A stretch of DNA of 64,000 nucleotides, from contig CAXXLS010000002.1 in assembly GCA_963677135.2 (NCBI GenBank), forward strand, positions 124,001-188,000, given 5' to 3'. The translations under genes and the position numbers were made by a program. The notes under the pieces were generated by a model that was not told the DNA's origin, ran no database searches, and saw nothing but the letters and a program-made list of their open reading frames with translations. The stretch is from Seleniibacterium sp963677135 (GTDB lineage Bacteria > Desulfobacterota > Desulfuromonadia > Desulfuromonadales > Geopsychrobacteraceae). Shown one piece after another: positions 53,124 through 61,111 of the stretch; the first letter of the stretch is position 1, and each line of letters starts with the position of its first letter.

Positions 53124-54962
53124 TCAGTCCGCTCCCTGTTGCAGCCTGGTCTTGCGACGTCGGTAAACGGCTGGCAGCAGGGCGACGATGATGATCAGGC
53201 CCAGGCCGATGATCAATTCTGGCGACATGCGCCCGTGCAGCAGCTCCAGCAGTGAGCTGGAAAAAGTGATAAAGGCAATGGTTCCCGGCAGCATGAAGAT
53301 GAAGGTCGCCAGGGCGTAGTCGACAAACCTGATCGGAGTCAGGCCGAAGGCATAATTCAGCAGGTTGAACGGAAACAGGGGAATCAGGCGGGTCAGGGCG
53401 ACGATTTTCCAGCCATTATCGGCAACCTGCTGATCAAGCTGCTGCCAGCGCGGGCTGGTCAGTTTCTTCCTGAGCAGGTCGCGGGCCAGATAACGCGAGA
53501 TGAGGAACGCCAGGCAGGCTCCGGCCGTCGCCGAGGTGATGGTGTAGACCACCCCCCAGAAGGGGCCGAACAGAATTCCCCCGATAATTCCGAGGGGGAG
53601 CCCCGGCAGCAGCAAGGCGGGGGCGACACTGTAAATCAGCATGTAGACCAGTGGTGCCCATAAACCGTAACCGGCAATGACGGCGCGCAGCCGGTCCTGC
53701 TCCAGCCAGCCGGACAGGGCGCTGTTGCGGACCGCGAAAATGGCGGCGAGCAGGGCGACGACCAGCAGCGATTTTTTAATCACGGCCGTTAGGGACCCGT
53801 CCTGTCCCGCGGGCTTTGCCCGCCGCGCGTGACTGACGGCCACCGGGAGGGTGCGCTGCAGGCGGTGTTTCAGCGCCAACCTGCTGAAGTAGGTCAGGGG
53901 GGGACGGGGCCGTTTGATTTTGTCCGCAAGCACCTGCTCCGGCTGAAACAAGACATCCAGAAGGTGATGGCTCTTGCCGTGGGCGGCGAAGACCTGGGTA
54001 CAGCTGGCACAATAGTTGACGATGCGGTTCCCTTCCGCTTCCGCCAGGCGTTTCTCGGTCCATTCCCGAGCGCTGTCTGGAAACAGCATGCCGACGCCCC
54101 CGCCCTGACCGCAGCAGAGGGTTGTTTTCTTGCTGTGGGGCATCTCCCTGACGGTCAGCCCCTTTTTCCAGAGCAGTTCGCGTACCGCGGTCTGGCTGTC
54201 TTCATCGAAACGGGCGACGCAGGGATCGTGGACGGTGACGTAATCAGTCACCGTGCGGGCGTCCGGCAAGGGGTGCTGATTCAGAGTCGCGTAAATCGAG
54301 CGGGTCGATAATTCCGGAGCATAGCGACTGAAAACCTCATAGCAGTTGGGGCAGGCGGTAAGCACGGTCTTGACGCCCTGGCGGCTGAGGACGTTTTTCA
54401 GCTCCGAGAACATGGTCTGGAAATGAGAGCTGTCCCCCAGGTCGTGGGACGGCTTGGTGCAGCAGTCGAGAACGATGCCAAGGTCGGGAATGTGCTGCCG
54501 CAGGTGCGCAAAGGTCCGTTCGACAGTCCGGCTTCTGGTGCCGCTCAAAGCGCAGCCGGGAAAGAACACCGTATCGCAGTTTTCCGGCAGTCCGTACCAG
54601 GAAAAACGGCTGGAGGTGCCGGTGCGCTCATACTGCCGCAGGGGGGAATGTTCGGAGAACGCGGCGCTTCCCCGCGCAAAGGCTTCCCGGCGCATGGCCA
54701 GAAACAGCCCGGCCGGATCCAGAGGGTGCGGGCAGACCGCCGTGCATAAACTGCACAGATGACAGGCGAAGGCCCGGGTCAGAGAAGCATCCTGCTGCGG
54801 GGAGCAGCTTTCCGCGATCTGTTTGGGGGATCCGTATTGCTGCAGAAAACCGCATTCGCGGACACAGACACCACAGCCGGTACAGTTGCGGGCAACCTCT
54901 GTCAGCTGTTCAGGCAGTTCTGGTGTCAAAAAAGCGTTGGCGGAGCTGGCGCTGGGGATCAT
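53124..54962 (-). CDS. Fe-S oxidoreductase (HdrD/GlpC-like) fused to a VTT (TVP38/TMEM64) membrane domain
   Basis: The 612-residue protein joins two usually separate parts. Residues 27-80 carry two 4Fe-4S motifs (CTGCGVCVREC, CHLCSLCTAVCP). Residues about 130-330 carry two CCG-type cysteine-rich domains (FFPGCALSG, DCCTKP, then DPCVARF, CCGQGGGVG, YCASCTQVF) as in HdrD and GlpC. Residues about 395-600 are a VTT membrane domain (PGLPLGIIGGILFGPFWGVV, TRLIPLFPFNLLNYAFGLTP). The first part may reduce or form disulfides or persulfides; the second resembles DedA-like membrane proteins. It is flanked by rhodanese and MauE genes, which suggests a sulfur redox role. Confidence 0.88.
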   Translation of the reverse strand: MIPSASSANAFLTPELPEQLTEVARNCTGCGVCVRECGFLQQYGSPKQIAESCSPQQDASLTRAFACHLCSLCTAVCPHPLDPAGLFLAMRREAFARGSAAFSEHSPLRQYERTGTSSRFSWYGLPENCDTVFFPGCALSGTRSRTVERTFAHLRQHIPDLGIVLDCCTKPSHDLGDSSHFQTMFSELKNVLSRQGVKTVLTACPNCYEVFSRYAPELSTRSIYATLNQHPLPDARTVTDYVTVHDPCVARFDEDSQTAVRELLWKKGLTVREMPHSKKTTLCCGQGGGVGMLFPDSAREWTEKRLAEAEGNRIVNYCASCTQVFAAHGKSHHLLDVLFQPEQVLADKIKRPRPPLTYFSRLALKHRLQRTLPVAVSHARRAKPAGQDGSLTAVIKKSLLVVALLAAIFAVRNSALSGWLEQDRLRAVIAGYGLWAPLVYMLIYSVAPALLLPGLPLGIIGGILFGPFWGVVYTITSATAGACLAFLISRYLARDLLRKKLTSPRWQQLDQQVADNGWKIVALTRLIPLFPFNLLNYAFGLTPIRFVDYALATFIFMLPGTIAFITFSSSLLELLHGRMSPELIIGLGLIIIVALLPAVYRRRKTRLQQGAD

Positions 54963-55020
54963 CGGTTATCGCTCGGATCTGTGCCTGGGCTGCCCGTTTC
55001 CGGATCAGACTCCTGTTAAG

Positions 55021-55044
55021 GCCCATCCGGGGATCCGGATGGGC
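55021..55044 (-). terminator. Hairpin between rhodanese and Fe-S/VTT genes
   Basis: GCCCATCCGG (55021-55030) and CCGGATGGGC (55035-55044) form a perfect 10-bp stem with a GGAT loop in the 117-bp gap between the two minus-strand genes. It may separate expression of the small rhodanese from the large fusion protein; there is no clear T-run. Confidence 0.6.
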
Positions 55045-55079
55045 GTCTTGGTCAATTGACTTCTGAAGGGGCTGACGAG

Positions 55080-55505
55080 TTACTGCGCCGGCGCCAGCAG
55101 GTCCGGGTAAGGCCAGCCATCCTGCCCTTTGGTCAGGATGAACAGGCGGTTTTCCGGAATCCCGGACTCAAGCATGTAGTCGTAGGCACGTTTTGCGCCG
55201 CCGCCACCACGCGGACAGACGACCACGACCTTGTCGCTGTTCCCCTTGAGGGTGCTGATCGCCGCGTCCAATTGAGCCCGTTCACGGTCACTTTTCACCG
55301 GGTAGGCGTAGGTGGGGATGGCGCCATTGATGTGGTGCTGGGTGAATTCCTTTTCGACCTGAATATCAACCAGGGTCATGGCGGCCTTGTCGCTGAGCCC
55401 CTGTTTGACCTCCTCAGGAGAGATGTACTGATAAGCCAGCACGGTAAGGGGAAGAGCGCACACACAGAGAATGGTCGCAACAATGGTCAATACGGATGTC
55501 TTCAT
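55080..55505 (-). CDS. Periplasmic rhodanese-like protein
   Basis: The 141-residue precursor has a signal peptide (VLTIVATILCVCALPLTVLA, then YQYISPEEV). The mature part is a single rhodanese domain with the active-site Cys in VVVCPRGGGGAKRAY and an LVDIQVEKEFTQHHINGAI motif. It is the first gene of the minus-strand sulfur/redox cluster and diverges from the LysR gene through overlapping promoters. The role is probably persulfide handling; substrate unknown. Confidence 0.85.
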   Translation of the reverse strand: MKTSVLTIVATILCVCALPLTVLAYQYISPEEVKQGLSDKAAMTLVDIQVEKEFTQHHINGAIPTYAYPVKSDRERAQLDAAISTLKGNSDKVVVVCPRGGGGAKRAYDYMLESGIPENRLFILTKGQDGWPYPDLLAPAQ

Positions 55506-55577
55506 TTTTTACCTCTTGGCAGTTGATTGAAAAGCGAGACAGGTGGTGTAAACAATGTGGATTTTCAAGCTTTCACA

Positions 55578-55606
55578 CAATTAAGCGATTGACAGGGACA
55601 AGTCAA
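55578..55606 (-). promoter_or_regulatory. Sigma-70 promoter for the rhodanese/Fe-S operon
   Basis: On the minus strand TTGACT (55606-55601), 17 nt, then TAATTG (55583-55578). Transcription would begin about 66 nt before the rhodanese start. Its -35 faces the -35 of the lysR promoter, 6 nt away, so the two compete for the same face. Confidence 0.65.
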
Positions 55607-55617
55607 ATGGATAATTT
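55589..55617 (+). promoter_or_regulatory. Sigma-70 promoter for lysR
   Basis: TTGACA (55589-55594), 17 nt, then TAATTT (55612-55617), 46 nt before the lysR start. The two facing -35 boxes make an inverted repeat TTGAC-N8-GTCAA (55589-55606), a plausible binding site for the LysR protein itself. Confidence 0.7.
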
Positions 55618-55662
55618 TTATCAAACCAATAACTGCTATCTATTATTTCAATGGAGATGAGG

Positions 55663-56571
55663 ATGACGATCCGTCAGCTGGAATTGTTTGTCGCTGTTGC
55701 CGAAACCGCCAGTTTTTCGCGGGGGGCAGAATTGATGGCCTTGACCCAATCGACCGTCAGTCAGCATATCGCCGCCCTGGAAAAAGAGATGCAGACCCGG
55801 CTGCTCGACCGGACCAGTAAAGGTATCTTTCTGACCGCCGGGGGAGAGGTGTTTCTTCAGTACGCCCGGCGGGTACTCGCAGAGTGCAAACTGCTGACTC
55901 AGGCCATGGCGGGTTTTCACGGGCTGGAAAATGCCAGTCTCAACCTCGGGGCCAGTAATATTCCTGCCAACTACCTGGTTCCCCGGTTATTGCCCTTGCT
56001 CAATGCGCAGTATCCCGGGATCAAGGTCAATATGCAGATCGGCGACAGTCGCGAGGTATTGAAAGACCTGCGGGAGGGGAAAGTCGAAATGGCCATTACC
56101 GGGGGGCGGACTGAAGAGGATATTTTTGAGTTCAGACCGATCCTGAAGGACCGCCTGGTCCTGATCGTCGGTGCCGATCATCCCCTGCGGGAGCGCCAGA
56201 AGATCAGTCGCGCCGAGCTGATGACGCAGCCGCTCATCGTCCGCGAGGACGGCTCCGGGACCTACCAGGCCCTGGTGAAGTCGCTCGCCGATGCCGGTAT
56301 CGATCCTTTATCTCTGAATATCGTTGCCAGGCTCGGCAGCAACGAGGCCGTCAGGCAGGCCGTCGCTTCCGGATTCGGCTGCGCTTTCGTCTCCGATATG
56401 TCGATTCACAGCCATCTCAGAAACGGAGAACTGTTCAAGCTGGAGGTGCAGGGGATGAAAATCGAGCGCCAGCTCTGGCTGGTGCGCCTGGGAGAACGCA
56501 GCGCTTCCCCCGCGGCCCAGGCTTTTTCTGAACTGCTCCTGGACAAAAAGACCGCGGCTGCCATCAGCTGA
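55663..56571 (+). CDS. LysR family transcriptional regulator
   Basis: The 302-residue protein has an N-terminal winged helix-turn-helix (MTIRQLELFVAVAETASFSR, TQSTVSQHIAALEKEMQTRL) and a C-terminal effector domain (GTYQALVKSLADAGIDPLSL, ASGFGCAFVSD), as in CysB/CysL-like members. ATG 55663 has GGAG 6 nt upstream; ATG 55651 lies 12 nt earlier without one. It is divergent from the rhodanese/Fe-S cluster and followed 14 nt later by an MFS gene. It probably regulates one or both. The effector is unknown. Confidence 0.87.
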   Translation: MTIRQLELFVAVAETASFSRGAELMALTQSTVSQHIAALEKEMQTRLLDRTSKGIFLTAGGEVFLQYARRVLAECKLLTQAMAGFHGLENASLNLGASNIPANYLVPRLLPLLNAQYPGIKVNMQIGDSREVLKDLREGKVEMAITGGRTEEDIFEFRPILKDRLVLIVGADHPLRERQKISRAELMTQPLIVREDGSGTYQALVKSLADAGIDPLSLNIVARLGSNEAVRQAVASGFGCAFVSDMSIHSHLRNGELFKLEVQGMKIERQLWLVRLGERSASPAAQAFSELLLDKKTAAAIS

Positions 56572-56585
56572 TTGCCGGGGACCGC

Positions 56586-57782
56586 ATGACCAACGCGCTC
56601 AGATCATATCGGCAGCGACCGGAAATGTTCCTGTTTCTTCTGGCCTTCGCCCAGCCGCTGGCGTTTTCCGCCTGGCGGGTTCTGCTCAATAACTTCGCCG
56701 TGGAGCAGGCCGCCTTCACCGGCAGGGAGATGGGCATCCTCCAGTCTCTGCGGGAGCTGCCCGGATTCCTGGCCTTTGCGGTGGTCTTCATCCTGCTGCT
56801 GGTCAGCGAGCAGACCCTGGCATTGCTGGCTCTTGGCCTGCTGGCGGTCGGGGTGACGCTGACCGGTTTCTTCCCCAGCTTTGTCGGTTTGTGCGTGACC
56901 ACCCTGATCATGTCGACGGGCTTTCACTACTATGAAACCATGCAGACGTCTCTGACCCAGCAGTGGATTGATCGTGACCGTGCGGCGGAAACCTTCGGGC
57001 GGGTGATCGCCATCAGCTCCTTTTCGGGAATCCTGGCGTTTGCCCTGATCTGGTTGAGTTCCAACCTGTTCGCCATCGATTATCGCTGGCAGTACCTGAT
57101 TTACGGCGGCCTGACCCTGATTCTGACCGTCGCCGCCAGCCTGTTGTTTCCGCGTTTTCCCCAGAAGTCTCTGCAGCACAAGAAAATGATCCTGCGGAAA
57201 CGCTATTCCCTCTATTACGCTCTGGTTTTCATGTCCGGTGCCCGGCGCCAGATATTTACCGTATTTGCGGGATTTCTGATGGTGGAAAGGTTCGGCTATT
57301 CAGTCAGCGACATCTCGCTGCTGTTTCTGGTCAACGCGTCCCTCAACGTTGTTTTCGCCCGGCGGATCGGCCGCCTGATCGGCCGCTTCGGCGAGCGCAA
57401 TACCCTGCTTCTCGAATATGGCGGCCTGGTCCTGGTGTTCTGCGGCTATGCCCTGGTCAGCAGTCCCGGCTCTGCGGCGGTTCTCTACGTCATCGATCAC
57501 CTGTTCTTCGCTTTTGCCATCAGCATCAAGACTTATTTTCAGAAAATTGCCGCCAGTGAAGATATCTCGGCCACCGCAGGGGTCAGCTTCACCATCAATC
57601 ATATTGCCGCCGTGGGCATTCCGGCCCTTTTCGGCCTGATCTGGCTCAAGTCCCCGGCCCTGGTGTTCTGGCTCGGTGCCGGAATGGCCGCCGTCTCCCT
57701 GCTGCTGTCCCTGCTGATTCCGCGCCACCCCGATCGCGGCAACGAGACCTGCCTGAGCAGAACGCTCCGTCCCACCCCATGA
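56586..57782 (+). CDS. MFS transporter
   Basis: This 398-residue protein has about 12 predicted membrane helices in two halves, with an amphipathic central loop (FPQKSLQHKKMILRKRYSLY) between helices 6 and 7. It has the MFS-type GRLIGRFGERNTLLLEYGG motif near residue 262. Substrate cannot be assigned. It follows lysR by 14 nt and is probably in the same transcript. Export of a sulfur or metabolite compound would fit the context, but this is a guess. Confidence 0.82.
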   Translation: MTNALRSYRQRPEMFLFLLAFAQPLAFSAWRVLLNNFAVEQAAFTGREMGILQSLRELPGFLAFAVVFILLLVSEQTLALLALGLLAVGVTLTGFFPSFVGLCVTTLIMSTGFHYYETMQTSLTQQWIDRDRAAETFGRVIAISSFSGILAFALIWLSSNLFAIDYRWQYLIYGGLTLILTVAASLLFPRFPQKSLQHKKMILRKRYSLYYALVFMSGARRQIFTVFAGFLMVERFGYSVSDISLLFLVNASLNVVFARRIGRLIGRFGERNTLLLEYGGLVLVFCGYALVSSPGSAAVLYVIDHLFFAFAISIKTYFQKIAASEDISATAGVSFTINHIAAVGIPALFGLIWLKSPALVFWLGAGMAAVSLLLSLLIPRHPDRGNETCLSRTLRPTP

Positions 57783-57801
57783 CATGAAGCGGGCCGCGTT
57801 T

Positions 57802-59079
57802 TCAGGCCAGTGAAAAATCGACGTCCAGCTGCTGGTCAAAGAGATTCACCCGGGACACGGCGGGAGCGGCTTCGGCGATCACCTGCCCGCGCCGGATGAC
57901 CGCCAGGCGTGGTCCGCGCAGGCGGATCGCCTCAACCTGGTCAGCTCCCTGGAGGACCACCAGGTCGGCAAAATGTCCTTCTTTGATACCGTAATCGCTC
58001 AGCCCCATGTTTCGGGCCGAGCGGCTGGTGACCGCGGAGAACAGTTCGTTCATCTCTGCAATGCCGCTCATGTGCAGAGCATGAACCCCCATCTGGGCGA
58101 CTTCGAGCATGTCATGAGTTCCCAGGGGGTACCAGGGATCGACAACATCATCGTGGCCCAGGCAGACGTTGATGCCGGACTGCAGCATCTCCTTGACCCT
58201 GGTCAGCCCCCGGCGTTTCGGGTAGCTGTCCTGGCGGCCCTGGAGCACCATGTTGACCAGTGGATTGCAGACCGCATGCATTTCGGCTTCTGCCATCAGC
58301 GGCAGCAGCTTGGTGACATAGTAATTGTCCATGGAGTGCATGGAGGTCAGGTGGGAGCCGGTCACCCGCCCCTGCAGGCCACAGCGGATCGTTTCCGCCG
58401 CCAGGGTTTCGACGTGGCGGGAGAGAGGGTCGTCCGATTCGTCGCAGTGCATATCGACCCGCAGTCCGCGCTGTGCGGCCAGTTCACAGAGCAGCCGGAT
58501 CGATTCGGCTCCCTGGGCCATGGTCCGTTCAAAATGGGGGATACCGCCAATCACGTCCACTCCCAGGTCGAGGGCCCGCAGCAGCTGATGCCGTGCCCTG
58601 GGGTCGCGCAGGTAGCCGTCCTGGGGGAAGGCGACCAGCTGCATGTCGATATACGGTTTCATCTGTTCCCGGACTTCGAGCAGGACCTCAACGGCCATCA
58701 GGGACGGGTCACAGACATCGACATGGGTACGGATCGCGAGGGTCCCCCGGGCGATGGACCAGGAGAGCAGCTTGAGGGCGCGTTCCTTCAGCTTTTCAGC
58801 GGTCTGCTCGGGTTTCAGGTCCGCCCACAGGGCGATCCCTTCGAGCAGGGTGCCGCTTTCATTGCGGCGCGGCTGGCCGTGCAGGCACAGGGTGGCGTCC
58901 ATATGAAAATGGATATCGACAAAGGGAGCCGATACCAGGCGACCTGTCGCATCCAGCTCTTGGTGGGCCGCGGCGGCGATCTTCGGACTGATCTCAACGA
59001 TGCGGCCGTCTTGGCAGGCAATGTCACAGGGTGTCGGGCGATCGGCCAGGTTGGCCTGGCGGACAATCAGATCAAGCAT
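57802..59079 (-). CDS. codA: Cytosine deaminase (CodA-type amidohydrolase)
   Basis: The 425-residue amidohydrolase resembles E. coli CodA over its whole length: VDIHFHMDATLCLHGQPRRN near residue 54 with the metal-binding HxH, IRTHVDVCDPSLMAVEVLLE, VGGIPHFERT, VDMHCDESDDP, GSHLTSMHS, MVLQGRQDSYPKRRGLTRVK and SGINVCLGHDDVVDPWYPLG, whose Asp is the catalytic residue. It would deaminate cytosine to uracil. A related pterin or nucleobase analogue substrate is possible. It lies downstream of a nucleobase/nucleoside-type ABC transporter (11 nt gap), which likely supplies its substrate. Confidence 0.9.
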   Translation of the reverse strand: MLDLIVRQANLADRPTPCDIACQDGRIVEISPKIAAAAHQELDATGRLVSAPFVDIHFHMDATLCLHGQPRRNESGTLLEGIALWADLKPEQTAEKLKERALKLLSWSIARGTLAIRTHVDVCDPSLMAVEVLLEVREQMKPYIDMQLVAFPQDGYLRDPRARHQLLRALDLGVDVIGGIPHFERTMAQGAESIRLLCELAAQRGLRVDMHCDESDDPLSRHVETLAAETIRCGLQGRVTGSHLTSMHSMDNYYVTKLLPLMAEAEMHAVCNPLVNMVLQGRQDSYPKRRGLTRVKEMLQSGINVCLGHDDVVDPWYPLGTHDMLEVAQMGVHALHMSGIAEMNELFSAVTSRSARNMGLSDYGIKEGHFADLVVLQGADQVEAIRLRGPRLAVIRRGQVIAEAAPAVSRVNLFDQQLDVDFSLA

Positions 59080-59090
59080 GGGGACCTCCG

Positions 59091-60035
59091 TTAACGTTCA
59101 CCACGGCGAAACGGGACCAGCAGGGCCTTGGGATAGGCCGCCCGTCGCGACATGATAATCAGGGCCAGGATACTCATGACGTAGGGTGCCATCAGGTAGA
59201 ACTGGTAGGGGATGGCGGTGGTCGCCTGCTGCTGAATGCGCATCTGCAGGGCGTCGAAGGTTGCGAAGAGCAGCGCCCCGAGCAGGGCTTTCAGGGGTTG
59301 CCATGAAGCGAATACCACCAGGGCGATGCAGATCCAGCCCCGCCCGTTGACCATACCGATGTAGAAGGCATCGAAGGCCGACAGGGTCAGGTAGGTGCCG
59401 CCGATGGCCATCAGGGCGCTGCCGGCCACCACGGCGCCGGTCCGGACCAGGTGGACGTTGATCCCCTGCGCTTCGGCCGCCAGCGGATTTTCCCCGACCA
59501 TGCGTACCGCCAGCCCGAGGGGGGTGCGGTACAGCACGTAGCCGGTCGCCAGGACCAGCAGCAGGGCCAGCCAGGTCAGGGGAGACTGGACAAAGAGGGC
59601 GTCCCCGATGACCGGCAGCCTGGCCAGACCGGGCAGCGCCCAGTTGTCAAACGGCACGATTTTCGGGGGCGTGGTCACGTCGGGCAGCAGCATCCTGAAA
59701 ATGAAGTAGCACAGGGCCGACGCGAGCATGGTTATCCCCAGTCCGGAAACGTGCTGGGAAAGTCCCAGGTAGACGGTCAGCAGGCTGTGCAGCAAGCCGA
59801 ACAGGGCACCGACCAGGGCCGCGACCATGACGCCTCCCCACAGACTGCCCCCCTGGAAGACCCACATCCAGCCGGCCATGGAGCCGATGGTCATGATCCC
59901 TTCAATCCCCAGGTTGAGAACTCCCGAGCGTTCACAGATCAATTCACCGATGGTTCCGAAAATCAACGGTGTCGCCATGCGCAGGGTGGCGACCCAGAAG
60001 CCGGTGGTGAGCAGCATATCGATAAAATCAGGCAT
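59091..60035 (-). CDS. Nucleobase/nucleoside ABC transporter permease (NupQ/BmpC-like)
   Basis: The 314-residue membrane protein has about eight to nine helices and the BPD_transp_2 signature of the NupPQ/BmpCD pair (LIFGTIGELICERSGVLNLG, IEGIMTIGSMAGWM, VFASWQPLKALLGALLFATF). It forms the channel with the preceding permease. It starts 4 nt after that gene's stop and is 11 nt before codA. Substrate is inferred from codA to be cytosine or a pyrimidine nucleoside. Confidence 0.88.
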   Translation of the reverse strand: MPDFIDMLLTTGFWVATLRMATPLIFGTIGELICERSGVLNLGIEGIMTIGSMAGWMWVFQGGSLWGGVMVAALVGALFGLLHSLLTVYLGLSQHVSGLGITMLASALCYFIFRMLLPDVTTPPKIVPFDNWALPGLARLPVIGDALFVQSPLTWLALLLVLATGYVLYRTPLGLAVRMVGENPLAAEAQGINVHLVRTGAVVAGSALMAIGGTYLTLSAFDAFYIGMVNGRGWICIALVVFASWQPLKALLGALLFATFDALQMRIQQQATTAIPYQFYLMAPYVMSILALIIMSRRAAYPKALLVPFRRGER

Positions 60036-60039
60036 AACT

Positions 60040-61107
60040 TTATTTCCAGCGGATGCGGTAGCGGGTCAGCAGCATGCCGACCAGAACGGTAATCAGGGCG
60101 GTCGCGGTGATCACGTCGGCAATATAGTTGGACACCGACAGGGCCCGGCTCATGGAGTCGGCGCCATTGTAGACGACCGCGATAAAAAAGGCGGACAGGA
60201 CCACGCCCACGGGATTCAGCCCGGCCAGCATGGCGACCACGATACCGGTATAGCCGAACCCGGGGGACAGGTCGAGGGTCAGGTACCCTTTGAGGCCGCA
60301 CAGCTCGCTGACTCCGGCCATGCCGGCCAGCCCGCCGCTGATCAGGGCGGTGCGGATGACGGTTCGGTTGACCGGGATGCCGAAAAATTCGGAGGCCTGC
60401 GGATTGGCGCCTACGGCCCGAATCTCGTAGCCCCAGTTGGAAAAGCGCATCAGGGCCCAGGCGGACAGGGCCATGACCAGCGAGATAATGAGCCCGGCAT
60501 GCAGGCGGGTCCGGGCCAATAGCTTCGGCAGCAGGCCGTTGTCGATGATCGGGGCCGCCTGGGGCCAGCCCATGGCCATGGGGTCTTTCCAGGGGCCGAA
60601 CAGCAGATAATTGACGAACAGCAGGACAATGAAGTTCAACAGCAGGGTGGTGACCACTTCGTCGACCTTGAGGTGGGTCTTCAGCAGGGTCGGGAGCAGC
60701 AGCAGGATGCCCCCTGCCAGGGCTCCGGCCAGAAACAGGACCGGAATCAGCAGGGAGGGCGGCCAGTCGAGGCTGCCGGTGCCGATCAACGTGGCGGCAC
60801 AGGCCCCGACATAGAACTGGCCTTCGCCACCGATATTCCAGAGCCTGGCTCGAAAGGCAATGGCCGCGGCCAGGCCGGTCAGGATCAACGGCGTCGAACG
60901 GGTCAGGGTCTCGCTGATGGCGAAGCGCGAACCGAGGGCGCCCTTGAAGAGCAGACGGTAGGCGTCAATCACCGAACTGTCCGCCCAGATGATCAATACG
61001 GAACACAGGGCCAGGGACACCACGATCGCTGCAATGGGAGCCAGGACGCTCAGGGAAAACGAAATTTTTGTTCTGGGTTCAAGATACATAGACAAGGTTT
61101 CCAGCAA
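60040..61107 (-). CDS. Nucleobase/nucleoside ABC transporter permease (NupP/BmpD-like)
   Basis: The 355-residue membrane protein has nine or so helices and the family pattern: GLAAAIAFRARLWNIGGEGQ with the FYVGACAATLIGTG loop, LKVDEVVTTLLLNFIVLLFV, ANPQASEFFGIPVNRTVIRT and GFGYTGIVVAMLAGLNPVGV. It pairs with the 59091-60035 permease. The gene begins 4 nt after the ATPase stop. Confidence 0.9.
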   Translation of the reverse strand: MLETLSMYLEPRTKISFSLSVLAPIAAIVVSLALCSVLIIWADSSVIDAYRLLFKGALGSRFAISETLTRSTPLILTGLAAAIAFRARLWNIGGEGQFYVGACAATLIGTGSLDWPPSLLIPVLFLAGALAGGILLLLPTLLKTHLKVDEVVTTLLLNFIVLLFVNYLLFGPWKDPMAMGWPQAAPIIDNGLLPKLLARTRLHAGLIISLVMALSAWALMRFSNWGYEIRAVGANPQASEFFGIPVNRTVIRTALISGGLAGMAGVSELCGLKGYLTLDLSPGFGYTGIVVAMLAGLNPVGVVLSAFFIAVVYNGADSMSRALSVSNYIADVITATALITVLVGMLLTRYRIRWK

Positions 61108-61111
61108 TTAT

